A stretch of 64,000 bases of DNA from an uncultured Acetatifactor sp. (GTDB lineage: Bacteria; Bacillota; Clostridia; Lachnospirales; Lachnospiraceae), in NCBI GenBank assembly GCA_910585615.1, contig CAJUFO010000008.1:1-64000 (forward strand). Direction: 5' to 3'. The number at the start of each line of letters is the position of its first letter. The stretch's first letter is position 1. The translations under genes were made by a program, and so were the position numbers. Shown here piece after piece: positions 9,590 to 18,344 of this stretch. The notes below the pieces were generated by a model, which did no database searches, was not told the origin of the DNA, and worked only from the letters and a program-made list of their open reading frames with translations.

Positions 9590-10366
9590 TTATGCGTCCA
9601 GAATCCCCTTCAGATACGCCGCGCTCTTTGCCATGTTCTCCATAGGCTCCCCGTAAGGGTGGTCGTCCTGCTCCACCACCAGCCACTTCGTGCCGCATTC
9701 TTCGGCTTTCCTGACGATGGCGGCATTGTCCTGCTCGCCTTCTCCCAGGGCGTATTGCTCCACTTCCCCGCCGTTCCTACGGAAATCCTTCATATGCACC
9801 ACGGGGCAGCGGCCCTTGTACTTCTCCAGATAGGCCACCGGATCCACCCCGCCCACGTTCACCCAGCAGGTGTCCTGCTCTGTCTGCAGCCACCTGGCAT
9901 CCACCGCCCCGAACAGCTCGTCCAGAAAATAGGTGCCCTTGTCCGTCTTTCCGAACTCGAAGTCATGATTGTGGTACATCAACACGATTCCATGCGCCTC
10001 GCAGCAGGCCGCCAGCTTCTCGATGAACCGGCAGGTCTCCTGGAACCTGGCGCCGCCGTAGTGGCATTCCATGGGCATGCCGGGAATCCCGATGTATTTA
10101 CAGCCTATGGTCTCATAGGCCTTTACCATACCCCCCATGTCCTCCTGAAAGGGCTCCAGCCCCACATGGGCGCTGATACCTATAAGTCCCGCTTCCGCCA
10201 GGCAGTCCCGCACCGTCTCCGGGCTTAAGCCATACAATCCTGCCAGCTCCACGCCCTCATAACCGCATTCCCTCAGAGCCTTCATGGTCCCTGCAAAGTC
10301 CTTTTCCGCCGCCTCCCGCACGGAATATACCTGTGCGGCGATCCCCATCTTTTCCATCTGAATCAA
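9590..10366 (-). CDS. TIM-barrel sugar isomerase/epimerase-like protein (second)
   Basis: The 258-residue protein resembles IolE/IolI-like barrels: AAQVYSVREAAEKDF at the N terminus, YHNHDFEFGK, and the metal-site segment WVNVGGVDPVAYL. A TTG at 10366 with a GGAAAGG site 8 bases upstream is the likeliest start; ATG codons at 10357 and 10348 are alternatives. It lies between the two dehydrogenase genes. The likely role is isomerisation, epimerisation or elimination on a keto-sugar made by a neighbour; the substrate is not shown by the sequence. Confidence 0.8.
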   Translation of the reverse strand: MIQMEKMGIAAQVYSVREAAEKDFAGTMKALRECGYEGVELAGLYGLSPETVRDCLAEAGLIGISAHVGLEPFQEDMGGMVKAYETIGCKYIGIPGMPMECHYGGARFQETCRFIEKLAACCEAHGIVLMYHNHDFEFGKTDKGTYFLDELFGAVDARWLQTEQDTCWVNVGGVDPVAYLEKYKGRCPVVHMKDFRRNGGEVEQYALGEGEQDNAAIVRKAEECGTKWLVVEQDDHPYGEPMENMAKSAAYLKGILDA

Positions 10367-10386
10367 TCACCATGCCTTTCCCGCTC

Positions 10387-11439
10387 TTATATGGCCTCTT
10401 TGACGATTTCCCCGGTCTCCGCCGATTTATGGATTGCCTCCATCAGCTTCATGACCCGCATCACCTCCGGCAGGCGGATCAGGCTCTCCTCCCTGCCCTC
10501 CATGACGGCCATCACATTATAATAAAAGTCCCGCACATCGCTCTTGACCTTGGGCAGCTCCTCGGTGAAGATGCTGTCATCCCTCCTGGGGGCCATGGTC
10601 TTGGTCAGGCCCGCGGCGGTGATCACAGGGGCCACGTCCTTCTCGTCCACGCCGGAGGCCCGCACAATTTTCCCGTTCAGGGCCCAGTCCTCGATGACGG
10701 CCGTGCCGTCCGCCCCCATCACGTACCACCTGGGAAGGGAGACAAAATTGCTGGTGCCCACCTCTACCAAAGCGGTGACGCCGTTCTCAAAGGCAATCTC
10801 CGTATAGAAGCCGTCGTCCACAAGTTGGTTGGTCACATGGGTCTCCACCCCGTATACGCTCTTTATGGGCACATGGGCGAACATCTGCAGCAGCTGATCC
10901 AAGAGGTGCACGCCCCAGTCCAGGATCATGCCGCCGCCATGTTCCTTCTCCTGCCTCCAGTCTCCGGGGATGCCCCTGGAGCCGTGTACCCTGGATTCGA
11001 TACGGAACAGCTCGCCCAGCTTCCCCTCCTCCAGTATCTTCTTCACCGTCAGGTAATCTTCGTCCCAGCGTCTGTTCTGATGGACCGTGAGGAAACGTCC
11101 TGTCCGCTCCGACGCGTCTATCATCTCCTGGAGATCCGCGGAGCTTAAGGTGATGGGCTTCTCGCTAATCACGTTCTTCCCGGCCTCCATGGCGGCAATC
11201 GCCACGGGCTTATGTACATCGTTGGGCGTGGCAATCAGCACCAGGTCCGTCTGCGGATCCGCCAGCAGGTCTTCCAGGCTGCCGTACACATGGAGCCCCT
11301 TCTCCCGGGCGGCATAGTCACGCCTCTCCTCCTTGATGTCCCAGATGCCGGCAATCTCCAGGCCCTCAATGGTCTGAATCTCATCATAATGCCAGCCCGC
11401 CATCCCTCCAAAGCCTACGATGGCCATTTTATGCTTCAT
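10387..11439 (-). CDS. Gfo/Idh/MocA family dehydrogenase (second)
   Basis: The 350-residue protein starts with MAIVGFGGMAGWHYDEI, a Rossmann fold variant, and carries SEKPITLS with the catalytic lysine and GGGMILDWGVHLLDQ in the substrate domain. It is only distantly similar to the other dehydrogenase of the cluster, so the two probably act at different carbons or directions. An AGGAGGT site precedes the ATG. One copy of the dispersed structured repeat separates it from the barrel gene upstream. Confidence 0.88.
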   Translation of the reverse strand: MKHKMAIVGFGGMAGWHYDEIQTIEGLEIAGIWDIKEERRDYAAREKGLHVYGSLEDLLADPQTDLVLIATPNDVHKPVAIAAMEAGKNVISEKPITLSSADLQEMIDASERTGRFLTVHQNRRWDEDYLTVKKILEEGKLGELFRIESRVHGSRGIPGDWRQEKEHGGGMILDWGVHLLDQLLQMFAHVPIKSVYGVETHVTNQLVDDGFYTEIAFENGVTALVEVGTSNFVSLPRWYVMGADGTAVIEDWALNGKIVRASGVDEKDVAPVITAAGLTKTMAPRRDDSIFTEELPKVKSDVRDFYYNVMAVMEGREESLIRLPEVMRVMKLMEAIHKSAETGEIVKEAI

Positions 11440-11484
11440 GTTGCTACCTCCTGCCTGTCACGGCATCCTGTCTCTATATAACTT

Positions 11485-11641
11485 GGTGCAAGTCCGGAAG
11501 AATGCCCGCACTTTGGGCATTCTTCCATGTGAGACTGGCTTGCAAAGCGAATTTCATTCGCTTGCGAGCCTAGATTTTCAAGCGCCTTGCCCTTGGCGCT
11601 TTGGGCTGTGTATTTTACAGCCTTAGAAAATCTTCTCACAT
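11485..11641 (-). repeat. Structured dispersed repeat, copy A
   Basis: The copy abuts the stop codon of the barrel gene (stop complement at 11641-11643). It contains a perfect 12-bp hairpin (11496-11507 with 11515-11526, 7-base loop), a closing stem ATGTGAGA/TCTCACAT (11527-11534 with 11634-11641), a middle arm beginning GGCT at 11537, and a third arm AGATTTTC/GAAAATCT (11572-11579 with 11626-11633) that encloses two small hairpins. The last point is unique to this copy. It shares the GGTGCAAGTCC end with copies C and D. Confidence 0.9.
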
Positions 11642-12612
11642 TAGGCCCAATACATAGCGCCCCGGTCCTCGTATATCAATACATTCTTCAGGAAGCTGAT
11701 TGCCTTCTCCAGCCCCTCCCTGCCGGACATGAGGCCGTCCTCGTGCTCGATGCTGATGGCGTAGTCATAGCCTGCCATGCGCAGCTCGGAGACGATGTTC
11801 CTCCAGTACTCCTCGCCGTTGCCATAGCCCACCGTGCGGAAGATCCAGGACCTCTCCAGCTCCTCCCCGTAATGGGTGGTGTCCAGCACGCCGTTAACGG
11901 CAGTGTTCCTGGAATCCACCTTGGTATCCTTGGCATGGAAATGGAAGATGGCGCCCTCCTTTCCAAGCTCCCGGATGGCAGTGCAGGGATCCATCCCCTG
12001 CCAAATCAGATGGCTGGGATCGAAGTTCGCGCCGATTTCGGGCCCTACCTCCCTGCGAATCCGCAACATGGTCCTGGTATTGTAGACACAGAAGCCGGGA
12101 TGCAGCTCAAAGGCGATCTTCGACACCCCATGGGCCTTGGCGAACTCCACCTTCTTCTTCCAGTAGGGAACCAGCACCTCGTTCCACTGGTACTCCAGAA
12201 TCTGGCTGAAGTCATCCGGCCAAGGGCAGGTGACCCAGTTGGGCGTCCTGTCCTCTTTGCTGCCGCCGGGGCATCCCGAGAAAGTGTTCACCACGGGCAC
12301 ATGCAGCTTCTCCGCCAGCAGTATGGCGTTGTCGAAATCCCTCTCGAAGCTCTCCGCCACGGCCGGATCCGGATGCACCATGTTGCCGTGGCTGCTCAGG
12401 GCGCTGATCTCCAGATGGTATTTGTCCAGCGTCTCCGTGAACTTCTCCCGCTTCCCCTCGTCGGCCAGAAGCTCCGCAGCGTCGCAGTGGGCCTTGCCGG
12501 GGAAGCCGCCGCAGCCGATCTCCACCATCTGCACGCCCCTCTCCGCCAGGAACTTACACGCCTGGTCAAAGGGCAGGTCTCCCAGCGCTACCGTCAATGT
12601 TCCTAATTTCAT
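11641..12612 (-). CDS. TIM-barrel sugar isomerase/epimerase-like protein (third)
   Basis: The 323-residue barrel protein starts MKLGTLTVALGDLPFDQ and has the metal-binding pattern of the family: EIGCGGFPGK, ANFDPSHLIWQG, FHFHAKDTK and SIEHEDGL. It is longer than its two neighbours and resembles the sugar phosphate isomerase/epimerase proteins linked to Gfo/Idh/MocA enzymes. The ATG at 12612 follows a GGAGGAG site. It is the first metabolic gene after the AraC regulator, separated from it by a terminator, so it may head its own transcript. Confidence 0.82.
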   Translation of the reverse strand: MKLGTLTVALGDLPFDQACKFLAERGVQMVEIGCGGFPGKAHCDAAELLADEGKREKFTETLDKYHLEISALSSHGNMVHPDPAVAESFERDFDNAILLAEKLHVPVVNTFSGCPGGSKEDRTPNWVTCPWPDDFSQILEYQWNEVLVPYWKKKVEFAKAHGVSKIAFELHPGFCVYNTRTMLRIRREVGPEIGANFDPSHLIWQGMDPCTAIRELGKEGAIFHFHAKDTKVDSRNTAVNGVLDTTHYGEELERSWIFRTVGYGNGEEYWRNIVSELRMAGYDYAISIEHEDGLMSGREGLEKAISFLKNVLIYEDRGAMYWA

Positions 12613-12635
12613 GATATCTCCTCCGTTTCCTTTAT

Positions 12636-12654
12636 GCATTCTACCGAGGAATGC
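12636..12654. promoter_or_regulatory. Inverted repeat upstream of the third barrel gene
   Basis: GCATTC and GAATGC, 7 bases apart, sit just upstream of the ribosome site. This is a candidate operator for the AraC regulator or a leader hairpin; no consensus is available. Confidence 0.25.
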
Positions 12655-12678
12655 GATTTCTCATTTTAATCTGATTAT

Positions 12679-12717
12679 AAAAAAAGACAGCAGAAGAAGA
12701 AAGATTCTTTCTGCTGT
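12679..12717 (-). terminator. Terminator after the AraC gene
   Basis: On the minus strand ACAGCAGAA pairs with TTCTGCTGT (12687-12695 with 12709-12717) and is followed by C and then seven T at 12679-12685. A second copy of the TTCTGCTGTTTAT word overlaps the AraC stop codon at 12730-12742. Confidence 0.8.
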
Positions 12718-12738
12718 TTATACATACGATTCTGCTGT

Positions 12739-13563
12739 TTATTTTTTCAGGATCTCCGAGGGTGCACAGCCGTAATACCGTCTGAACTGCCGCCCGAAAT
12801 GGTTGTAGTCCGTGAACCCCACGCTGTCCGCAATCTCCACCACCGTGCCCTCCTTCCTCTTGAGCAGGTTCATGGCCTTCTTCATGCGGACCTCGTTCAT
12901 ATATTGGAGCGGCGGCATTCCCATGCTCTCCTTGAACAGATGGTTGAACCTGTCCTCGCTTAAGTGGATGATGTCTGCCAGCTCCCTGTTGCTGATCTGC
13001 TTGGTGTAGTTGGACTGGATGTAGTCCAGCACGGTGTTGAGTCTCTCCAAGCGTCTCTTTCTGCTATCGCTCTCCCGTTCCGTGAGCACCTCCGCGGCGT
13101 ATTCCCGGGCCAGGTGGACGATTAGGTGGAGCAGCTCCCCCTTGCAGATCAGGCGGTAACCAATCCTCTGCTCGCTGTATTCCTTCTGGATGGCGGACAT
13201 GATGGCGTCTATGGTCTCGTCCCGCTCCACCAGGGACTGGAAGATTACGTTCTTGTCTGCCAGCTCCTTGTAGAAATCCCCCATGTCGAATATGATGACC
13301 AGCACCCGCATGTGGGTCCCGTCGCAGTAGCCCGCATGGAGCTCATTGCTGTTGACCACCACCAGGTTCCCCTCCCCGGCCAGAATCTCCCTCTGCCCCA
13401 GCCGCAGGGTGGTCTTCCCCTCCAGCACGTAGTGGAGCTCAATATGCTCATGCCAATGCTGGGTGAAGTACCAGACCTTCTTGCCCACATCGTTGACGAA
13501 CATCTGCACCGGAAACTCCGAGTCGCTGATAATCTTCTGTTCATACAATTCCAAAGACTGCAT
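12739..13563 (-). CDS. AraC family transcription regulator
   Basis: The 274-residue protein has an N-terminal cupin-like sensing half (WHEHIELHYVLEGKTTL near residues 37-53) and a C-terminal double helix-turn-helix of about 100 residues ending in the AraC signature (VGFTDYNHFGRQFRRYYGCAPSEI). It should bind a small sugar or glycoside and activate nearby genes. Its position at the head of the isomerase/dehydrogenase cluster makes that cluster the natural target. A GGGGAG site precedes the ATG and a good promoter lies at 13646-13674. Confidence 0.9.
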   Translation of the reverse strand: MQSLELYEQKIISDSEFPVQMFVNDVGKKVWYFTQHWHEHIELHYVLEGKTTLRLGQREILAGEGNLVVVNSNELHAGYCDGTHMRVLVIIFDMGDFYKELADKNVIFQSLVERDETIDAIMSAIQKEYSEQRIGYRLICKGELLHLIVHLAREYAAEVLTERESDSRKRRLERLNTVLDYIQSNYTKQISNRELADIIHLSEDRFNHLFKESMGMPPLQYMNEVRMKKAMNLLKRKEGTVVEIADSVGFTDYNHFGRQFRRYYGCAPSEILKK

Positions 13564-13645
13564 AAATCTCCCCTTTTATTCCCGCCCCAATTCAATCCTC
13601 AAAAATCCCCTTTCCACGCTGCTTCCTCACATGGAAGTTAGTTAT

Positions 13646-13674
13646 ATTATATTACAAATCCGGGATTATTGCAA
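13646..13674 (-). promoter_or_regulatory. Promoter of the AraC gene
   Basis: On the minus strand TTGCAA (13669-13674) and TATAAT (13646-13651) are 17 bases apart and point at the AraC gene. Confidence 0.55.
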
Positions 13675-13723
13675 AGCTTTCCGGTAACGCGAAGAAATGC
13701 GGACGGAAAAGCAGCGCATCCGG

Positions 13724-16507
13724 TCACCGCGGCGGCTCCGCGCAAAAGGCCGATACCCGAACCCCGCCATGGGAAAAGTCTACCGTAATCGCGCCATACC
13801 GCGCCGTCTGGGCAATCACGGTGCCGGATTCCTCCAGCCGCTCCAGCAGCTCGGCATGGGGATGGCCGTAGCGGTTGTTCCTGCCGCTTGATATTACGGT
13901 GAGTCTGGGCGAAAGACGCTCCAGCAGCTCCTTTGGCGTGGAATTCTTCGACCCGTGATGGGCGGCTTTTAAAACGCTGATATCCCTGATATCCTTGGCA
14001 TCCAGCTCCTTCTGCAGGGCCGCCTCCCCCTCGTTCTGCACGTCCCCGGTCAGGAGCAGCGTCCATTCTGGCGCCTTCCCCTCCCTGCCCTGGACATCCC
14101 CGGCGCTTTCCCAAAACTCCACATAGAAGCATTCCGAGTAGGCATTGACATCCTCCGTGCCAAGGCCCTCGCCGGGGTGGAGGCAGGTGAAGTCCGCGCT
14201 GCCGCAGCCAAAGCTCATCCCGGCCCTGAGATACCCTACAGGCACAGGGCTGGCCTGGGAGGCCTGCTCCGCAGCAGCAGCCAGTTCTCCCAACTGCTCC
14301 TGTCTGGCATCCTCCCGAATAGCGGGAAGCAGCAGCTGACCTACGGTGATATTGTTCTCACCGCCCATCTCAAACAGCTCCACTGCGCCGTTCACATGAT
14401 CCGCATCCGGGTGGGACAGGAAGACGGCATCGATATTCCGTATCCCCTCATGCTTCAGATAGGGAATCAGCAGATACTTCCCTACGCCGCTGCGGCTGCT
14501 GCTGCCGCAGTCGAAGAGGAAGTTCTCCCCGGAGGCCGTCCGCACCAGGATGCAGTCCCCCTGTCCCACGTCCAGGAATGTGACGCTGTTTTCCGGAGCC
14601 GGGCGGAGGGCAAAGAGCAGGACGGCCGCCGCCAGGGCGCAAGGCTCCACAGGCCATCTCTTCATCCTCCCGGACATCCCGCCTGCCCTGCCCACCACAG
14701 CACCATCCGGCTCCTGTAGGCATGCCTTTTTCCGGTTCCCCACCGTCCCCGGCACGCCATCCATCCGGTTCCCCGCCATCCCCGGCCTGCTCTCTATCCG
14801 GTTTCCTGCTATCCCCGGCACGCCATCCATCCGGCTTCCCGCCATCCCCGGCCTGCCATCCTCCTTCCGCCGTCCCCACTCCACAGTCAGCCCCATGCGC
14901 TCCGCCTCCTCCTTCCGCTTCCTATGTCCCCTCACCAGAACCACCCCCGCCAGCAGCAGGTAATAAACCACAATCTGCCACACCCTCGGGCAGCCGGGAT
15001 TCCAGGTGTGGAAGGGCAGCCTGTCAAAGCAGCCGCAGACAAATTCATAGGATTGCAGGATAATATAATCGATACCGCCCAGTACGCCCAGCCCCGGCAC
15101 CAGCATGGCCAGCAGCCCCGTAATCATCATGGGCTTCATCAGAGGTAAGACAAAGAGATTCAAGAACACAGAATACACCGGAACCTCATAGTAGAACCAC
15201 AGCTGGATGGGCAGCGTGGTCAGGGTGATGGACAGGCTGGCCATGGCGGACTGAAACAACCCTCTCCCCAGCCCCCGGCAGCCCTCCCCCAGCGCCGCGC
15301 CTATCTCCCCTGCAAGCCCCTGCACTTCAAGGGGGTGCCCCTGCGCCCCGAGGGATTTCCCCTGCGTCCCAAGGGGGCGCTTCTGCACCTCGAGGGATTT
15401 CCCCTGTACCTTAAAGGGATTCCCCTGTACCTTAAGAGGATTCCCCCGCATCCCAAGGAGCTGACTGTGCATCCGTTCCACCAGGCTCCCACCGGTCGCC
15501 TTCCAGCCCTTCCCAGCAGGCTTCGAAGGCTTCCGCCCGGGCGAAGGCGCCAGCACAGGGCTCACCACGCCCAGGCCCAGCACGGAGGAGAAGGAGAGCA
15601 GGAATCCGCTGCTTTGCAGGTAGTACGGATTCCACGCCACCATCACCGCCCCCATGACTCCCAAAGCCGTCAGCATGTCATATGTCCGGCCCGCCACTTC
15701 CCCGAACATCCGGATCAGGTACATCCCGATGGCCCGGCAGGCGGACACGCTGAATCCCGTCATGCCGCCATACAAAAGCAGCAGCACGCTGCCTCCCACA
15801 GCCGCCGGGCAGATGGGCAGGCCAATCCTGCGCAGCAGCCTGTAGACAGTCATGCCGATGATGGTGATGTGCAGAGAGGAGATGGACAGGATGTGCAGGA
15901 TGCCGTTCCTCTTGTACAGATCCTTCAGCTCGCTGTCCAAGTCCTTCTTGTCCCCCAAAAGCAAAGCGCTCATCACAGCCGCCTCCTTCCCCGGGAAAAT
16001 CCGGTACAGCCGCTCCTTCAGCAGACATTTCAGTTCATACAGGCCGTTGCGCACAGGCCACCAATCCTCCCCGCACGCCTTCATCTGTGCCTTCCGCAGC
16101 TTCCCGCCGATTGAGAGCGTCCTGTAATAGACCGCCGCGTCGAATTCCCCCGGATTGGTGGCATGGGAATAGGGCGCAAAGATACCCTGAACCGCCACTG
16201 TCCTCCCCAGAGGGATGTCCGCCTCCCCCTGCATCTCACATATAAAGTTTTCCGCACATGGAATTCCCTGCCCCGAAACCCCGGCAGACTGCCCGGGGGC
16301 ATTCGAATCATATATGACTACAGATTTTAGATAAATAGATGTCTCATCCTTTTGGTACACCTGTCCCGCAATCAGCAGCTCCTGTGCCGCCTCCAGCTCC
16401 TTCGCGCTCACATAGCCAGGCGGCACATCCTCCGCCCCTCCGGCTCCCAGCCGGAGGGCGGCGATGACTACCAGGAACAGGGCCGCCAGGAACAATGGCC
16501 GTTTCAT
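13724..16507 (-). CDS. comEC: ComEC/Rec2 DNA uptake channel with internal repeats
   Basis: The 927-residue protein has N-terminal membrane helices and an OB-like region, a long competence membrane domain with many helices (about residues 180-530), and a C-terminal metallo-beta-lactamase-like domain with VTFLDVGQGDCILV and the metal motif SHPDADHVNG. ComEC carries single-stranded DNA across the membrane in transformation. Two unusual repeat tracts are inserted: 7-residue units of the type GxPLxVQ from about residue 355, and four 11-residue units of the type GxPGxAGNRxD before the hydrolase domain. These make the protein longer than most family members. The frame is intact. A comEA-like gene lies 8 kb away. 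Confidence 0.92.
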   Translation of the reverse strand: MKRPLFLAALFLVVIAALRLGAGGAEDVPPGYVSAKELEAAQELLIAGQVYQKDETSIYLKSVVIYDSNAPGQSAGVSGQGIPCAENFICEMQGEADIPLGRTVAVQGIFAPYSHATNPGEFDAAVYYRTLSIGGKLRKAQMKACGEDWWPVRNGLYELKCLLKERLYRIFPGKEAAVMSALLLGDKKDLDSELKDLYKRNGILHILSISSLHITIIGMTVYRLLRRIGLPICPAAVGGSVLLLLYGGMTGFSVSACRAIGMYLIRMFGEVAGRTYDMLTALGVMGAVMVAWNPYYLQSSGFLLSFSSVLGLGVVSPVLAPSPGRKPSKPAGKGWKATGGSLVERMHSQLLGMRGNPLKVQGNPFKVQGKSLEVQKRPLGTQGKSLGAQGHPLEVQGLAGEIGAALGEGCRGLGRGLFQSAMASLSITLTTLPIQLWFYYEVPVYSVFLNLFVLPLMKPMMITGLLAMLVPGLGVLGGIDYIILQSYEFVCGCFDRLPFHTWNPGCPRVWQIVVYYLLLAGVVLVRGHRKRKEEAERMGLTVEWGRRKEDGRPGMAGSRMDGVPGIAGNRIESRPGMAGNRMDGVPGTVGNRKKACLQEPDGAVVGRAGGMSGRMKRWPVEPCALAAAVLLFALRPAPENSVTFLDVGQGDCILVRTASGENFLFDCGSSSRSGVGKYLLIPYLKHEGIRNIDAVFLSHPDADHVNGAVELFEMGGENNITVGQLLLPAIREDARQEQLGELAAAAEQASQASPVPVGYLRAGMSFGCGSADFTCLHPGEGLGTEDVNAYSECFYVEFWESAGDVQGREGKAPEWTLLLTGDVQNEGEAALQKELDAKDIRDISVLKAAHHGSKNSTPKELLERLSPRLTVISSGRNNRYGHPHAELLERLEESGTVIAQTARYGAITVDFSHGGVRVSAFCAEPPR
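14728..14868. repeat. 33-bp tandem repeat in comEC
   Basis: Four units of 33 bp encode 11-residue repeats (GRPGMAGSRMD, GVPGIAGNRIE, SRPGMAGNRMD, GVPGTVGNRKK). The units differ at several bases, so the array is not brand new, and its length keeps the frame open. Confidence 0.85.
15318..15447. repeat. 21-bp tandem repeat in comEC
   Basis: About six units of 21 bp encode 7-residue repeats (GNPLKVQ, GNPFKVQ, GKSLEVQ, KRPLGTQ, GKSLGAQ, GHPLEVQ). They sit in a loop between membrane segments of ComEC, starting near residue 355. Confidence 0.85.
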
Positions 16508-16586
16508 GGATTGATTCCCCCTTATACCCCGTCAAAATCCTCTCTGTCCATACAACTCCCGTCCGTGCATTTTCTGCCCGGCAGCT

Positions 16587-17372
16587 TCAATGCAGCTTCC
16601 GCTCCGTGCGCTTTATGGTGAAGACGATGGCTATCCCCGCGATGGCCGCCATCAGCAGATAGGACTGGAGCATGGGTACGAAGTTGTAGCTCTCTCCCTT
16701 CCACACGATGTAGAAATCCCGGTTGATATAGGTCACCGGCAGGAGCTTTGCCACCGTCTGCACGGCCGGAGGCATATTGTCATAGCTGATGCCCATCATG
16801 CCGCTGAGAACCATCATCCCGAAATACAGCAGCATGGTCACGCAGTAGGTCAGCGAGAATTTCCGCAGCAGGGATGAAATGGCATGGGACAGGCAGAACA
16901 GGATCACGCTGAAGCTGAAGATGCACACCAGGTACAGCAGGCCTCCCGAAAGCGTGGGCGCCTTCAAATCCACTGCCGCATATCCCACCCCGAAATAGAC
17001 CAGGAAGGCCAGAATCATGAATATAATCTCCGACAGGATGCGGTTGCAGATGGACACTCCAGCCCTGATGCCGAACAGCTCCATCCGCTGGGGGATGCCC
17101 TTCTCCATCTCCTGGGCATTGGACACTCCATAGCCCATGAAAATGGTGGCCATGGGAATCAGGGCCCCGATTCCCAGGAAGACGGAGGTATTGGCCTCCT
17201 CCAGCATGGCGCGGCCGGCCACCTGGCTCATCACGGCCCGGGTGATGATAATCATCATCAGCACCGGCATGCCCACGCCGAAGATATGCACATAGGGATT
17301 CCCGATGACCTTGCGGAATTCAAATCCCAGCATCTGGAACGATACGGTCTTCCGTTTATGATTATTCTGCAT
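16587..17372 (-). CDS. ABC-2 type transporter permease
   Basis: The 261-residue protein has six predicted membrane helices in the ABC-2 pattern, opening with FEFRKVIGNPYVHIFGVGMP. I start it at the ATG at 17372, which has an AAAGGAGGG site and overlaps the end of the ATPase gene by 11 bases, a sign of translational coupling. With that ATPase it forms a simple exporter or membrane-lipid/peptide pump. The substrate is unknown. Confidence 0.85.
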   Translation of the reverse strand: MQNNHKRKTVSFQMLGFEFRKVIGNPYVHIFGVGMPVLMMIIITRAVMSQVAGRAMLEEANTSVFLGIGALIPMATIFMGYGVSNAQEMEKGIPQRMELFGIRAGVSICNRILSEIIFMILAFLVYFGVGYAAVDLKAPTLSGGLLYLVCIFSFSVILFCLSHAISSLLRKFSLTYCVTMLLYFGMMVLSGMMGISYDNMPPAVQTVAKLLPVTYINRDFYIVWKGESYNFVPMLQSYLLMAAIAGIAIVFTIKRTERKLH

Positions 17373-18240
17373 CAGAGTTCCCTCCTTTCGCGGCCTTGGC
17401 GTTCGTATAGAGGATTTCGATGTCATTGTTGCTCCGCTTGTAATTGACATCGTTCTCCTGAAGAAGATCCGTAATCTTCCGCTCCGTCTCCGCGCTCTCG
17501 CAGGACAAGGCTATAAGATGGGCCGGAGCCGCCAGCCTGCGGAAGCCGGACAGCAGCTTTTCGTTCTCCTCGCAGTGGTTCACTACAATCACCGCCCTGC
17601 CGCAGTACTTCCGGAACAGTTCCTCCTTCGGGCCGTAGTCCAGCACGAGCCCCCTGTCCAGTATCAGCAGCTTTTGGGCCAGTTGGTCCAGCTCCTCATA
17701 ATAATGGGATACCATCAGAAAGCTCTCCCGCTTCCCCCGGTACCACTCCACCAGCTTCTCCACCAGCCTCTGCCTGGTCTCGAAGTCCAGCCCGGATGTG
17801 ACCTCATCGTAAAAGGTCAGGGCCGCCTCCTGCATCATGACCATGATGATGGTGAACCGCTGCTTCTGTCCGCCGGAAAGCTTGGAATACTTCTTCCGCA
17901 GACAGTCCCCGAACTCAAAAAAGGCAATCAGCTCCTGAAGCTTCCTGTCCCGGGCGATTCTCGTCCCCAGAACCGCCTCCATGATATGCCTCACCGGCAT
18001 GGCATCCGTGTACTCGTTGAACTGCATGTGCACCGCCATCTCCTCCGGCCTCAGCCCTGTCCGAATCACCCCCTGATAGGGCACCAGCCCCAAAATGGAC
18101 TTCAGCAGCGTCGTCTTCCCTGCGCCGTTGGAACCGATCACGCCCACCCGGTCGCCCTCCTCGATCTGTATGGGGGAGTCGATGGACAGGGCCGTGTCCG
18201 CCCCGTAGCGCACTGTCAGATTTTCAATGGATAACAGCAT
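17362..18240 (-). CDS. ABC transporter ATP-binding protein
   Basis: The 292-residue ATPase shows Walker A GSNGAGKTTLL, signature LSGGQKQR, Walker B LTFYDEVTSGLD and the H-loop (VSHYYEEL). The start at 18240 fits a GGGAG site; an ATG three codons upstream overlaps that site. About 70 extra C-terminal residues follow the nucleotide-binding domain, as in many drug or bacteriocin exporters. Its partner permease overlaps it. A two-component system lies directly upstream and may control it. Confidence 0.9.
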   Translation of the reverse strand: MLLSIENLTVRYGADTALSIDSPIQIEEGDRVGVIGSNGAGKTTLLKSILGLVPYQGVIRTGLRPEEMAVHMQFNEYTDAMPVRHIMEAVLGTRIARDRKLQELIAFFEFGDCLRKKYSKLSGGQKQRFTIIMVMMQEAALTFYDEVTSGLDFETRQRLVEKLVEWYRGKRESFLMVSHYYEELDQLAQKLLILDRGLVLDYGPKEELFRKYCGRAVIVVNHCEENEKLLSGFRRLAAPAHLIALSCESAETERKITDLLQENDVNYKRSNNDIEILYTNAKAAKGGNSDAE

Positions 18241-18344
18241 ACGATACATCTCCCTTCTTCTGCAGGATTCAAGCCGTCCTGCATAAAGCCATCATAGCAG
18301 ATCCGGATGAATTTGGAATGAAGAGCGTATGAAACTTCCTGATT

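Noticed and set aside
11420..11626. Short open frames with a VRKNARTLGIL-like peptide at the dispersed repeats
   Set aside because: The peptide is only the translation of the structured repeat (also seen near 51150 and 57011). It has no ribosome site and its reading frame breaks differently in each copy.
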